A stretch of DNA of 17,496 bases, taken from assembly GCA_019236545.1 (NCBI GenBank), contig JAFAIV010000341.1, positions 1 to 17,496 on the forward strand. Direction: 5' to 3'. The notes below the pieces were generated by a model. The model had not been told where the DNA came from and searched no databases. It saw only the letters and a list, made by a program, of their open reading frames with translations. This document shows positions 1 through 6,631 of this stretch, piece by piece (position 1 is the stretch's first letter; every line of letters begins with the position of its first letter). The position numbers and the translations under genes are program-made. Origin of the DNA: Actinomycetota bacterium (lineage in GTDB: Bacteria; Actinomycetota; Thermoleophilia; Gaiellales; Gaiellaceae).

Positions 1-46
1 CGACCGCGAGCCCGATGATCCCGGCGCCGACGACACCGATCCGCAC
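1..46 (-). CDS. FAD-dependent oxidoreductase, N-terminus only (partial)
   Basis: Only the first 15 codons are in the window; the gene continues past the left edge on the minus strand. From a GTG start at 46 it reads M-R-I-G-V-V-G-A-G-I-I-G-L-A-V. This is the beta-alpha-beta dinucleotide-binding fingerprint (GxGxxG followed by a small hydrophobic residue), and the GAGIIGLA wording is typical of the DAO/glycine-oxidase-like FAD family. A TACGCT -10 hexamer (53-58) lies 6 nt before the GTG, so a leaderless start is likely. Substrate cannot be inferred. An NAD(P)-binding Rossmann protein is the alternative. Confidence 0.6.
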   Translation of the reverse strand, partial: MRIGVVGAGIIGLAV

Positions 47-52
47 CGGGCC

Positions 53-58
53 AGCGTA
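53..58 (-). promoter_or_regulatory. -10 element of the FAD oxidoreductase gene
   Basis: TACGCT on the minus strand followed by 6 nt and then the GTG start. The spacing puts the transcription start at or next to the start codon, as at several other genes here. Confidence 0.45.
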
Positions 59-77
59 GTGGGCGCGGCTGCCGGGA

Positions 78-467
78 CTAGCGGGGCACGCCGCGCAGGG
101 TCCCGCTCGAGTCCCAGGCGCTGCCCAGCCGGGAGGTGACGGCGTCGTACAGGTTGGAACCCGACCGCATGAGGCAGTCGACGTCGCCGCCGGCGCAGGT
201 CGCCCCGTGCGCCAGCCTGCGGAGGTAGTGGTGGTAGCCGTCGGAGATGCTCTGGAGGACGAGCGGGCCGTGGCACGTCGCGCCGACGCTCCAGCTCCCG
301 CCGGTCTCGCGGGCGTTCACGACGATCACGATGCGGTACCCCGGGTGCCCGGCGATCACGCCGGACCAGGTTCCCACGAGCGGCCCAGCGGAGGCGTCTG
401 CCACGGCGCCCGGCGCCATGGCGGCGCAGAGCGCAGCGATCACGACCAGAGCACGTCGGCGACCCAC
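78..467 (-). CDS. Small secreted protein of unknown function
   Basis: A 129-aa protein, probably exported. A GTG start gives an RRR n-region (3-5), a hydrophobic core (about 6-23) and a likely signal-peptidase site near ADASA|G (27/28). The mature part has a beta-rich LVGTWSGVIAG opening (30-40), three cysteines (C65, C91, C98) and a DGYHHYLR segment (76-83), and ends without further membrane segments. The LVGTW start recalls calycin-like secreted beta-barrels, but I do not recognise the family. The start lies only 3 nt after the tRNA-Val 3' end, with no room for an SD. Upstream readthrough in this frame would translate the tRNA, so the GTG is favoured. An internal ATG at 419 would remove most of the signal peptide. 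The mRNA may share a transcript with the tRNA. Confidence 0.75.
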   Translation of the reverse strand: MGRRRALVVIAALCAAMAPGAVADASAGPLVGTWSGVIAGHPGYRIVIVVNARETGGSWSVGATCHGPLVLQSISDGYHHYLRRLAHGATCAGGDVDCLMRSGSNLYDAVTSRLGSAWDSSGTLRGVPR

Positions 468-470
468 CGA

Positions 471-542
471 TGGGCGCGGCTGGGATCGAACCAGCGACCC
501 CTCGCGTGTGAAGCGAGTGCTCTCCCGCTGAGCTACGCGCCC
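471..542 (-). tRNA. tRNA-Val(CAC)
   Basis: A 72-nt cloverleaf read on the minus strand. The acceptor is GGGCGCG paired with CGCGCCC, discriminator A (471). The D-stem is GCTC/GAGC. The anticodon stem CTCGC/GCGAG encloses the loop TTCACAC, giving anticodon CAC. The T-arm is GCTGG-TTCGATC-CCAGC. CCA is not encoded. The first ten nucleotides double as the last codons of the upstream GGDEF-like gene, whose TAG stop is tRNA nucleotides 8-10. Confidence 0.95.
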
Positions 543-1279
543 GAGGGCACCATCGTAGCCCGACCGCCGTGCAGGCGTTCGGAGGCGGCGGCGTAGAGGG
601 CGAGCAGGTCCTCGCCGTCCTCCGGGTGCGCGGCCCAGCCGACGCGGGCGCTCCAGCCGCGGTCGCGGAGGGCGGCGACGTGCTCCTCGCCGTCGGCGCC
701 GTCGACGACGCCCGCGCAGCAGGTCGGCGTCACGCGCGCGATCTCGCTCACGCCCGCGGCGCGCACGAACGGGCGCAGCTCGCGCCCACCCGCGACGTCC
801 GCGAGGAGCAGGACGAACGGCTGCTCGCGCCGCAACCGTTCCCGCACCGCGGCCTCGAAGCCGGTCGTCGTCGAGATCCCCGTCTCGGGGTCGCGGTTGG
901 CGAGGTGGAGCAGGTCGTCGAGCACCGTGAGCGCCTGGGCGAGCATCTGGCGCCCGCGGCTCGCGAGGAAGCCCGCGATCAATCCGGCGGCCATGAACGT
1001 GACGAGCCGCGTCAGCGCCGGCCCGGTCGTGAACGCGCTCCAGACGACCGCCTCCCGGACCGCGAGCTCCCAGAGGAAGAGCGCTCCGACACCGGCGAGC
1101 GCGCCGATGAGCGGGCCGGTCGCGGCGGCGGTGAGGATGATCGGGACGTAGAAGCCCTGGCTGATCCCGAGCCCCGGGCGCCCGTACTCGAGCAGCAGCC
1201 AGAACACCGCGGCCGCGCTGAGCGCGGCGGCGATCAGAAGCCGCTGCGGGACCGGGAGCCTCTCGACGGCACTGGGCAT
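533..1279 (-). CDS. Membrane protein with degenerate GGDEF-like domain
   Basis: A 248-aa protein. Residues 12-107 are a membrane sensor-like region with about three to four helices (14-32, 45-74, 88-107). A linker helix follows, then DPETGI (130-135) and TTTGFEAAV, which align with the DPLTGLxNRRxFE opening of GGDEF domains. VLLLADVAG corresponds to the LLLLDLDxFK strand. The end (WAAHPEDGEDLLALYAAASERL) matches the last GGDEF strand and helix. The GG[DE]EF active-site signature and the helices before it are missing, replaced by RVTPTCCAGVVDG. So the domain is unlikely to make cyclic di-GMP and may act as a receptor or dimerisation module; that role is inference. The ATG start has a long hydrophobic segment soon after it. 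The stop overlaps tRNA-Val. Confidence 0.7.
   Translation of the reverse strand: MPSAVERLPVPQRLLIAAALSAAAVFWLLLEYGRPGLGISQGFYVPIILTAAATGPLIGALAGVGALFLWELAVREAVVWSAFTTGPALTRLVTFMAAGLIAGFLASRGRQMLAQALTVLDDLLHLANRDPETGISTTTGFEAAVRERLRREQPFVLLLADVAGGRELRPFVRAAGVSEIARVTPTCCAGVVDGADGEEHVAALRDRGWSARVGWAAHPEDGEDLLALYAAASERLHGGRATMVPSGA
552..557 (-). promoter_or_regulatory. Possible internal -10 for tRNA-Val
   Basis: TACGAT on the minus strand ends 9 nt before the tRNA 5' end and lies inside the final codons of the GGDEF-like gene. It could allow tRNA transcription independent of that gene. No convincing -35 is visible. Confidence 0.35.
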
Positions 1280-1312
1280 GCCGAGGTGGATTCCAGCAGC
1301 GGCGCGGGGCGG

Positions 1313-1337
1313 GGAGCAAATAGGTACGCGATGCTCC
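1313..1337. promoter_or_regulatory. Small inverted repeat in divergent promoter region
   Basis: GGAGCA (1313-1318) and TGCTCC (1332-1337) form a 6-bp inverted repeat around a 13-nt spacer containing TAGGTA, which reads TACCTA on the minus strand. It sits between the divergent GGDEF-like and permease genes, whose 105-bp gap holds no gene. It could be an operator or a weak hairpin. Confidence 0.25.
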
Positions 1338-1384
1338 ATGTGACAAAGGCGTAACGAAACGGCCGGTTGGCGCGTTCGGGGGGC

Positions 1385-3064
1385 ATGTCCACGATCGAGA
1401 CCACTTCGCAGCTGTCCCCCGCCCCAACCGAGTCCACGCACGGCTTCCGGCGGGACGTCGGGATCGTCGGCCTGATGTTCGTCTCGCTCGGGTCGATCAT
1501 CGGCTCGGGCTGGCTGTTCGGCGCGCTCTACGCGGCGCAGCAGGCGGGGCCGGCCGCGCTGATCTCGTGGGGCCTCGGCGCCGTCTTCATGCTCGCGCTC
1601 GCGCTGATCCACGCGGAGCTCGGCGGCGCGTACCCCGTCTCGGGCGGCACCGCCCGCTTCCCGCACTACTCGCACGGCTCGGTCGTGGGCTACACGATCG
1701 GCTGGCTCTGGTGGGTCGGCGCCGCGACGGTCGCGCCGATCGAGGTCGAGGCGGCGCTCCAGTACTTCACGCACTACGTCTCGTGGCTGACGAAGACGTC
1801 CGGCGGCGAGACCGTCCTGACCGGCCAGGGCTACGCGATCGCCGTGCTGCTGATGGCGGTCTTCACGGTCGTGAACATGCTCGGCGTCCGCTGGCTCGCG
1901 AAGTCGAACACGCCGATCACGTCGTGGAAGCTCGCGATCCCCGTTCTCGCGCTGATCACGCTGATGGCGACGCGCTTCCACGGCGCGAACTTCCACGCGG
2001 CCGGCGGCTTCATGCCGTTCGGCTTCCACGGGGTCTTCTCGGCGATGGCGACGGGCGGCGTGATCTTCGCGTACCAGGGCTTCGAGCAGGCGGTCCAGCT
2101 CGGCAGCGAGAGCGCGAACCCGCGCCGGAACATCCCGGTCGCGGTGATCGGGGCGATGATCCTCGGCGTCGTCATCTACGTGCTGCTGCAGATCGCGTTC
2201 ATCGGCGCGCTCGATCCGGCGAACCTCAGCCACGGCTGGAGCAAGCTCGCGTTCAACGGCCTCGTCGGCCCGTTCGCGGGGCTCGCGACGGCGGTCGGGC
2301 TGAGCTGGCTCGCGATCCTCCTCTACGTCGACGCGGCGATCTCCCCGGGCGGCACCGGCCTCCTCTACACGGCGACGAGCGCGCGCGTCGCGTACGGCGT
2401 CAGCCACGAGGGTTGGTGGCCGCGGATGTTCAGCCGGCTCTCGGCGCGCGGCATCCCGCTCGTGTCGACGGTGCTGAGCTTCCTGATCGGGATCGTCATC
2501 TTCCTGCCGTTCCCGGGCTGGCAGTCGCTCGTGAAGCTGATCACGGCGGCGTCGTCGCTCTCGTACGGCTTCGCGGCGGTCGCGGCGGCCTCGCTGCGCC
2601 TGCAGGATCCCGGCCGCGACCGGCCGTTCCGGCTGCCCGGGATGTGGGTGCTCGCGCCGTTCGGGTTCGTCGTCGCCAACCTCGTCGTCTACTGGTCGGG
2701 CTGGCCGACGGTCTGGCGCGTCGAGGTCGCGCTCGCGATCGGCTTCGCGGTCTTTGCCGGCTACCGGATGTTCGGCGACCGCGGCCGGATGCCGCGGCTC
2801 GACCTGCGGCCGGCGCTCTGGCTGCCGCCGTACCTCGTCGGCATCCTCCTGATCTCGTACTTCGGCCGCTACTCCGGGCGGAACTCGATCCCGTTCTGGT
2901 GGGACATCGCGCTCGTCGCCGTCTTCAGCGTCGCGATCTTCGCGCTGGCGCTCGTCGTACGCCTGCCGGACGACAAGGCGCAGCGGTACATCGAGAACCT
3001 CGACCCGATGTTCGAGGACGAGCTGGAGCCGGGAGCCGACGCGCCGCTCAGCCGGGAGGCGTGA
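1385..3064 (+). CDS. APC-superfamily amino acid permease
   Basis: A 559-aa integral membrane transporter with about 12-14 helices, probably cation-coupled uptake or exchange of an amino acid or amine. After a 20-residue polar N-terminus, GFRRDVGIVGLMFVSLGSIIGSGW (20-43) matches APC helix 1 with its unwound GSIIGSG substrate-binding motif. YPVSGGTARFPHYS follows helix 2, as in the APC signature, and GFEQAVQLGSESANPRRNIP is the conserved E-x-x-NPRRxIP helix-6 end. The protein is longer than the usual 430-500 residues because of extra C-terminal helices and an acidic tail. The ATG at 1385 is chosen over an in-frame TTG at 1367 because residues before the ATG add nothing recognisable; a G-run precedes the ATG but no clear SD. 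The exact substrate cannot be read from sequence. Confidence 0.9.
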   Translation: MSTIETTSQLSPAPTESTHGFRRDVGIVGLMFVSLGSIIGSGWLFGALYAAQQAGPAALISWGLGAVFMLALALIHAELGGAYPVSGGTARFPHYSHGSVVGYTIGWLWWVGAATVAPIEVEAALQYFTHYVSWLTKTSGGETVLTGQGYAIAVLLMAVFTVVNMLGVRWLAKSNTPITSWKLAIPVLALITLMATRFHGANFHAAGGFMPFGFHGVFSAMATGGVIFAYQGFEQAVQLGSESANPRRNIPVAVIGAMILGVVIYVLLQIAFIGALDPANLSHGWSKLAFNGLVGPFAGLATAVGLSWLAILLYVDAAISPGGTGLLYTATSARVAYGVSHEGWWPRMFSRLSARGIPLVSTVLSFLIGIVIFLPFPGWQSLVKLITAASSLSYGFAAVAAASLRLQDPGRDRPFRLPGMWVLAPFGFVVANLVVYWSGWPTVWRVEVALAIGFAVFAGYRMFGDRGRMPRLDLRPALWLPPYLVGILLISYFGRYSGRNSIPFWWDIALVAVFSVAIFALALVVRLPDDKAQRYIENLDPMFEDELEPGADAPLSREA

Positions 3065-3066
3065 CG

Positions 3067-3072
3067 TAGGCT
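3067..3072 (+). promoter_or_regulatory. -10 element of the SDR gene
   Basis: TAGGCT followed by 7 nt and the GTG start at 3080. The same hexamer and spacing occur upstream of the MFS gene. This fits leaderless transcription and supports the GTG start. Confidence 0.55.
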
Positions 3073-3079
3073 CCGGCCC

Positions 3080-3835
3080 GTGGAGGGCCGGCACATCGTC
3101 GTGACGGGGGCGGGGCGCGGGATCGGCAAGGCGATCGCGCTCCGCCTCGCGTCCGAGGGCGCGCGCCTCAGCCTGCTCGCGCGTGGGCTCGACGCGCTCG
3201 AGGCGACGGCCGCCGAGGCAGGCGGCGCGTTCGCGGCGGCGGTCGACATCCGGGACACCGAGCAGGTCGAGCGCGGCTTCGCCGCCGCGGTCGAGGCGAA
3301 CGGGCCGATCCACGGGCTCGTCGCGAACAGCGGCATCGGCGGGCCGAACGAGCCGGGGGGCGGCGACCGCTTCCTCGACCTCGTCGCGACGAACCTCTCG
3401 GGCACGTACGCGTGCGTCCGCGCCGCCCAGGCGCGCCTCGCGCCTGGGCCGGACCGGCGCGACGTCGTGGTTGTCTCCTCGATCCTCGCCCGCATCGGCG
3501 TGCCCGGCTACACGGGCTACTGCGCGTCGAAGGCCGGGCTGCTCGGCCTCGTCCGCGCGTTCGCGGCGGAGCTCGCGCCGGAGAACGTCCAGGTCAACGC
3601 GATCTGTCCCGGCTGGGTCGAGACGGACATGGCCTGGGAAGGCATCGACCTGATGGCCGACGCGATGGGCGTCGACCGCGAGGCCGCGTTCCGCGAGGCA
3701 ATGCGCGAGGTGCCGCTCGGCCGGATGGGGAAGCCGGAGGAGATCGCCGGGACGGCGGCCTGGCTACTCTCGCCCGACGCCCGCGGCGTCACGGGGCAGA
3801 CCATCGACCAGAACGGCGGCGCGGTCATGCCGTGA
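3080..3835 (+). CDS. Short-chain dehydrogenase/reductase (FabG-like)
   Basis: A 251-aa classical SDR, NAD(P)-dependent, cytosolic. TGAGRGIG (9-16) is the cofactor loop. NSG (83-85) stands in for the usual NAG. The catalytic residues are N105, S134, Y147 and K151 (YCASK). VNAICPGWVETDM is the conserved post-catalytic segment, and VTGQTIDQNGG is the standard C-terminus. Overall layout resembles 3-oxoacyl-ACP reductase or 3-hydroxyacyl-CoA dehydrogenase types, but SDR substrates are hard to assign. The gene starts 15 nt after the permease stop but has its own -10, so it may be independently transcribed. A perfect 10-bp inverted repeat lies inside the gene at 3425-3449. The 3' end overlaps the convergent MFS gene. 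Confidence 0.9.
   Translation: MEGRHIVVTGAGRGIGKAIALRLASEGARLSLLARGLDALEATAAEAGGAFAAAVDIRDTEQVERGFAAAVEANGPIHGLVANSGIGGPNEPGGGDRFLDLVATNLSGTYACVRAAQARLAPGPDRRDVVVVSSILARIGVPGYTGYCASKAGLLGLVRAFAAELAPENVQVNAICPGWVETDMAWEGIDLMADAMGVDREAAFREAMREVPLGRMGKPEEIAGTAAWLLSPDARGVTGQTIDQNGGAVMP
3425..3449. repeat. 10-bp perfect inverted repeat inside the SDR gene
   Basis: Arms GCCCAGGCGC (3425-3434) and GCGCCTGGGC (3440-3449) around a 5-nt loop. It encodes a poorly conserved surface stretch (AQARLAPG) between the SDR core elements. Possibly a small palindromic insertion or just a high-GC coincidence. Confidence 0.5.
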
Positions 3836-4945
3836 CCGGGCGAGCGCGAGCGACACCGCGCACAGCCCGGCCGCCACGACATAGGGGACGACGTCGCCGC
3901 TCGCCGCGGCGATCGCCCCACCCGCCGCCGGCCCCACGAGCGCCCCGGTCGCCCACGCGGCGTTCATCAGCCCGAACGCCATCCCCTGCGGCATCCCCGC
4001 GTGGTCGGCACCGTCGGCGATCAGCGTGAACGCGGGCGTGAACAGCGTCCCGTACGCCCCGCCGGCGAGGACGATCAGCGGCGCGTAGAGCAGCGGCCGC
4101 GGCCCCGCCGCGAGCGCAAGCGAGACGAGGACACCGGCGACGAGCGCGATCCGCACCGGGACGAACGCGCCGCGCCGGTCGGAGACGCGGCCGGCGAGCG
4201 GCGAGACGGCCGTCTCGATCGCGGCGCTGACGAGCCAGATGCCGCCGATCTCCGCCGCCGTCCAGCCCGACGCCGACAGGTGCAGCGGCCCGAGCGTCGA
4301 GAGGACGCCGAAGAGGAGCGCCGGCAGCGACATCAGCGCGAGGCCGGAGAGCAGCACGGGCGAGCGGAGCGCGCGGCCGAGCGCGGTGGGGGAGGCCGCG
4401 GCGCGCGGCGCGTCGTCGAGGCGAAGTGCCCACGCGCCGAGGACGACGGCGAGCCCGGCGAGAGCCGCGAAGACCGCGCGCTGCCCGGCGAGCGCGGCCG
4501 CCGCGCCGACGACCGGCCCGAGCAGCGCCCCGAAGACCGCGGAGCCCATCGCCGTCCCGATCAGCTGGCCGCGGCGCTCGCGCGGCGCCGCCGCGAGCAG
4601 CCAGGCGAACGCGCCCGCCCACGTGAATGCGCTGCCGCCGCCCTGGAGGAGCCGCGCGGCGACGAGCCCCCAGAAGCCGCCCGCGAACGCGAAGCCGAGG
4701 CTCGCGCAACCCATCAGCGCCAGCCCGAGCAGCACCGACCGCCGGGCTCCGAGCCGCGCCGCCGCGATCCCCCCGGGGATCCCGCCGACGAGCGCGCCGC
4801 CCGCGTAGGCCGCGACGAGCACGCCCGCGCGCGCCTTCGAGAGCCCCAGCTCGTGGGCGAAATGCGGCAGCAGCGGCGTCAGCGCCGCGTAGAGCATCGT
4901 GTCGACGCAGACCACCACGCAGACGAGCAGGAGCAGGCGGCGCAC
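3764..4945 (-). CDS. MFS transporter, 12 helices
   Basis: A 393-aa major facilitator, the usual length for a 12-helix drug/metabolite exporter. The first helix follows the GTG directly (VVRRLLLLVCVVVCVD). LPHFAHELGLSKARAGVLVAAY and GGIPGGIAAARLGARR form the helix 2/3 region with a motif-A-like loop (G-x-x-x-x-R-x-G-x-R-R). A second copy, SPLAGRVSDRRGAFVPVR, opens the C-terminal half. RLLQGGGSAFTWAGA fits helix 4. The start is set by a TAGGCT -10 located 7 nt upstream. The last 24 codons run antisense over the end of the SDR gene (72-bp overlap). Substrate unknown; drug or sugar efflux are both possible. Confidence 0.88.
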   Translation of the reverse strand: MRRLLLLVCVVVCVDTMLYAALTPLLPHFAHELGLSKARAGVLVAAYAGGALVGGIPGGIAAARLGARRSVLLGLALMGCASLGFAFAGGFWGLVAARLLQGGGSAFTWAGAFAWLLAAAPRERRGQLIGTAMGSAVFGALLGPVVGAAAALAGQRAVFAALAGLAVVLGAWALRLDDAPRAAASPTALGRALRSPVLLSGLALMSLPALLFGVLSTLGPLHLSASGWTAAEIGGIWLVSAAIETAVSPLAGRVSDRRGAFVPVRIALVAGVLVSLALAAGPRPLLYAPLIVLAGGAYGTLFTPAFTLIADGADHAGMPQGMAFGLMNAAWATGALVGPAAGGAIAAASGDVVPYVVAAGLCAVSLALARSRHDRAAVLVDGLPRDAAGVGRE

Positions 4946-4952
4946 GACTCCC

Positions 4953-4958
4953 AGCCTA
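4953..4958 (-). promoter_or_regulatory. -10 element of the MFS gene
   Basis: TAGGCT on the minus strand, 7 nt before the GTG start at 4945. Identical hexamer and spacing to the SDR promoter. Confidence 0.55.
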
Positions 4959-5008
4959 TTGGCGTGTGACGATTCCGCGTGGTGCGCCGTACATCCGACG
5001 TGAATGCC

Positions 5009-5527
5009 ATGCCGGCCTCGGTCGAGCAGCCGCGCGCCTTCGGCGCGCCGCCCTTCGCCGAGGTCGTCGCCGAGCACCTCGACGCCGTGTACCGCTACCT
5101 CGTCTACCTCACCGGCGACCGCTCCGCGGCGGAGGACATCGCCGCGGACACGTTCGAGAAGGCATTCCGGAGCTGGCGCCGCTTCGACCCGCGCCGGAGC
5201 TCCCCACGTACCTGGCTCTGCGGGATCGCCCGTACCGCTGCGATCGACTGGTTCCGGGCGGAGTCTCGCCGGCGCAAGCGGGAGGAGACCTACGCGCGCG
5301 ACCTCGCCGAGACGGAGGACGCGGCGTTCGGCGAGGGGATGGCGCCGGAGCTCGAGCGGGCGCTGCGCGTCCTCTCGCCGGCGGAGCGCGAGGTGGTGGC
5401 GCTGCGGGTGCTGCTGGAGCTGGACGGCCCGGCGGCGGCGCGGGTGCTCGGGATCAGCCAGACCGCGTGCTCGACCCGGCTCAGCCGGGCGTTGAAGCAT
5501 CTCGAGGAGGCGATGGGCGATGAGTGA
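5009..5527 (+). CDS. ECF-family RNA polymerase sigma factor
   Basis: A 172-aa sigma-70 family factor of the ECF class, with only regions 2 and 4. Region 2 is at about residues 20-90: LDAVYRYLVYLTGDRSAAEDIAADTFEKAF, then the -10-binding RTWLCGIARTAAIDWFR. Region 4 is at about 115-168: LSPAEREVVALRVLLELDGPAAARVLGISQTACSTRLSRALKHL, a typical HTH that reads the -35. The start is uncertain: in-frame GTG codons at 4979 and 5000 are possible, the latter 4 nt after a TACATC hexamer. The ATG is chosen because no upstream residue is needed for region 2. It overlaps the next gene by 8 nt, which suggests translational coupling with a partner that may control it. Confidence 0.9.
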   Translation: MPASVEQPRAFGAPPFAEVVAEHLDAVYRYLVYLTGDRSAAEDIAADTFEKAFRSWRRFDPRRSSPRTWLCGIARTAAIDWFRAESRRRKREETYARDLAETEDAAFGEGMAPELERALRVLSPAEREVVALRVLLELDGPAAARVLGISQTACSTRLSRALKHLEEAMGDE

Positions 5528-6614
5528 CGTGAGCGTCGAGCGGCTCGAGCTGCTCTTGCGTGGCGACGCGCCGCGCGACCCGGCCGAGGCGCGGCGGGCG
5601 GCGGTGCTGGACGGGCTTCGCGCGGGGACGCTGCAGGCGCCGCCTGCGTTGCGGGCGCGCGTGCTCGCGGCCGGCCCGGCGCCGCGGAGCCCGCGACGGC
5701 GGCTCGCGTTCGCCCTCGTCCCGGCCGCCGTCGCGGCGGCGGTGGTCGCCGCGGTCGTCCACGGCGTCTCGTCCTCCGGCACCGGCCCGACTCCCGTTCC
5801 GGTCGCCTCGCCGCCGGCCCCGGCGCCGTTCGAGCGGGCCGCGCCGCAGAGCTCCGCCGGGAACGCCGGCGCCGGGGCGGCGGCCGCGCCGCAGCACGCG
5901 CTCGCCACGCCGTCGATCGCCGACAACGGCACGCGCCTCCAGCACACCGACGCCTCGCTCGAGATCCAGGTCGCGGACGCGGACCACGTCTCCGCGGCGA
6001 CGTCGCAGGCGACGCGGATCGCGACCTCGCTCGGCGGCTACGCCCAGTCCGTCCACTACGACAGCGGTGCCGGCGGAGGCTCGGCCGAGCTCGACCTGCG
6101 CGTCCCCGCGCAGAACGTACGCACCGCCATCGCCCGTCTCTCCGCGCTCGGCACCGTCGTCTCGCAGAGCCTGTCCGAACAGGACCTGCAGGCGCTCTTC
6201 ACCGCGCAGACGAACCGGATCGCGGAGCTCCGCCGCCGTGTCGCGGCGCTGTCGAAGGCCGTCGCCAGCCCGTCCCTCCCGGACGCGCAGCGCGTCCTCC
6301 TCCAGCTCCAGCTCTCGGAGGCTCGGCGCTCGCTGAGCCAGTCGCTGAACGCGCGGAAGGGAACCGTCGCGCAGGCCGCCGACGCGAACGTCTCGGTCAT
6401 GCTCGAGACGAAGCCGAGGGCCTCGGCAGTCCCGCCGCACCGCGGACGGCTCGGCCGGATGATCCACTCGGCCGCAGGCTTCCTCGCGCTCGAGGGGACG
6501 ATCGTGCTCTACGCGCTCGTCGTCCTCAGCCCGCTGCTCGTCATCGCCGCCGCGGCCTGGTGGATCGCCCGGCTGCGGCGGCGGCGCGAGGAACGGCGCC
6601 TGCTTGCCGCCTGA
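5520..6614 (+). CDS. DUF4349 membrane protein, candidate anti-sigma factor
   Basis: A 364-aa protein with a short cytoplasmic N-terminus (1-61, charged and helical), one membrane helix (62-80), a Pro/Ala-rich linker, then an extracytoplasmic DUF4349-type domain. That domain shows LEIQVADADHVSAATSQATRIATSLGGY, a strand ending in LDLRVPAQNVRTAIARLSALG, and a long coiled coil around TNRIAELRRRVAALSK to LSEARRSLSQSLN. A second helix lies near the C-terminus (TIVLYALVVLSPLLVIAAAAWWIARL) and an Arg-rich end follows. No zinc HxxxCxxC motif of ZAS anti-sigmas is present. Translational overlap with the ECF gene, plus the cytosolic N-tail/one-helix layout, suggests an anti-sigma or sensor role; that is inference. 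Family recognition is from the motif pattern. Confidence 0.78.
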   Translation: MSDVSVERLELLLRGDAPRDPAEARRAAVLDGLRAGTLQAPPALRARVLAAGPAPRSPRRRLAFALVPAAVAAAVVAAVVHGVSSSGTGPTPVPVASPPAPAPFERAAPQSSAGNAGAGAAAAPQHALATPSIADNGTRLQHTDASLEIQVADADHVSAATSQATRIATSLGGYAQSVHYDSGAGGGSAELDLRVPAQNVRTAIARLSALGTVVSQSLSEQDLQALFTAQTNRIAELRRRVAALSKAVASPSLPDAQRVLLQLQLSEARRSLSQSLNARKGTVAQAADANVSVMLETKPRASAVPPHRGRLGRMIHSAAGFLALEGTIVLYALVVLSPLLVIAAAAWWIARLRRRREERRLLAA

Positions 6615-6631
6615 TGTGATGGAATAGGGAC

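Noticed and set aside
247..531. Plus-strand short open frames over the secreted-protein gene and tRNA-Val
   Set aside because: They run antisense to both features, cross the tRNA and show no domain content.
468..1427. Extension of the secreted-protein frame upstream to 1427
   Set aside because: It would translate tRNA-Val and the antisense of the GGDEF-like gene, with an Arg/Ala-rich nonsense composition.
1280..3313. A very long minus-strand open frame (533-3313) upstream of the GGDEF-like gene
   Set aside because: The part beyond 1279 is Arg/Asp/Glu-rich low-complexity translation, antisense to the permease. Only the last 248 codons look like a protein.
4946..5947. Extension of the MFS frame upstream across the sigma and DUF4349 genes
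   Set aside because: It lies antisense to two well-supported genes and has no recognisable content. A first helix right after GTG 4945 and a -10 there define the start.
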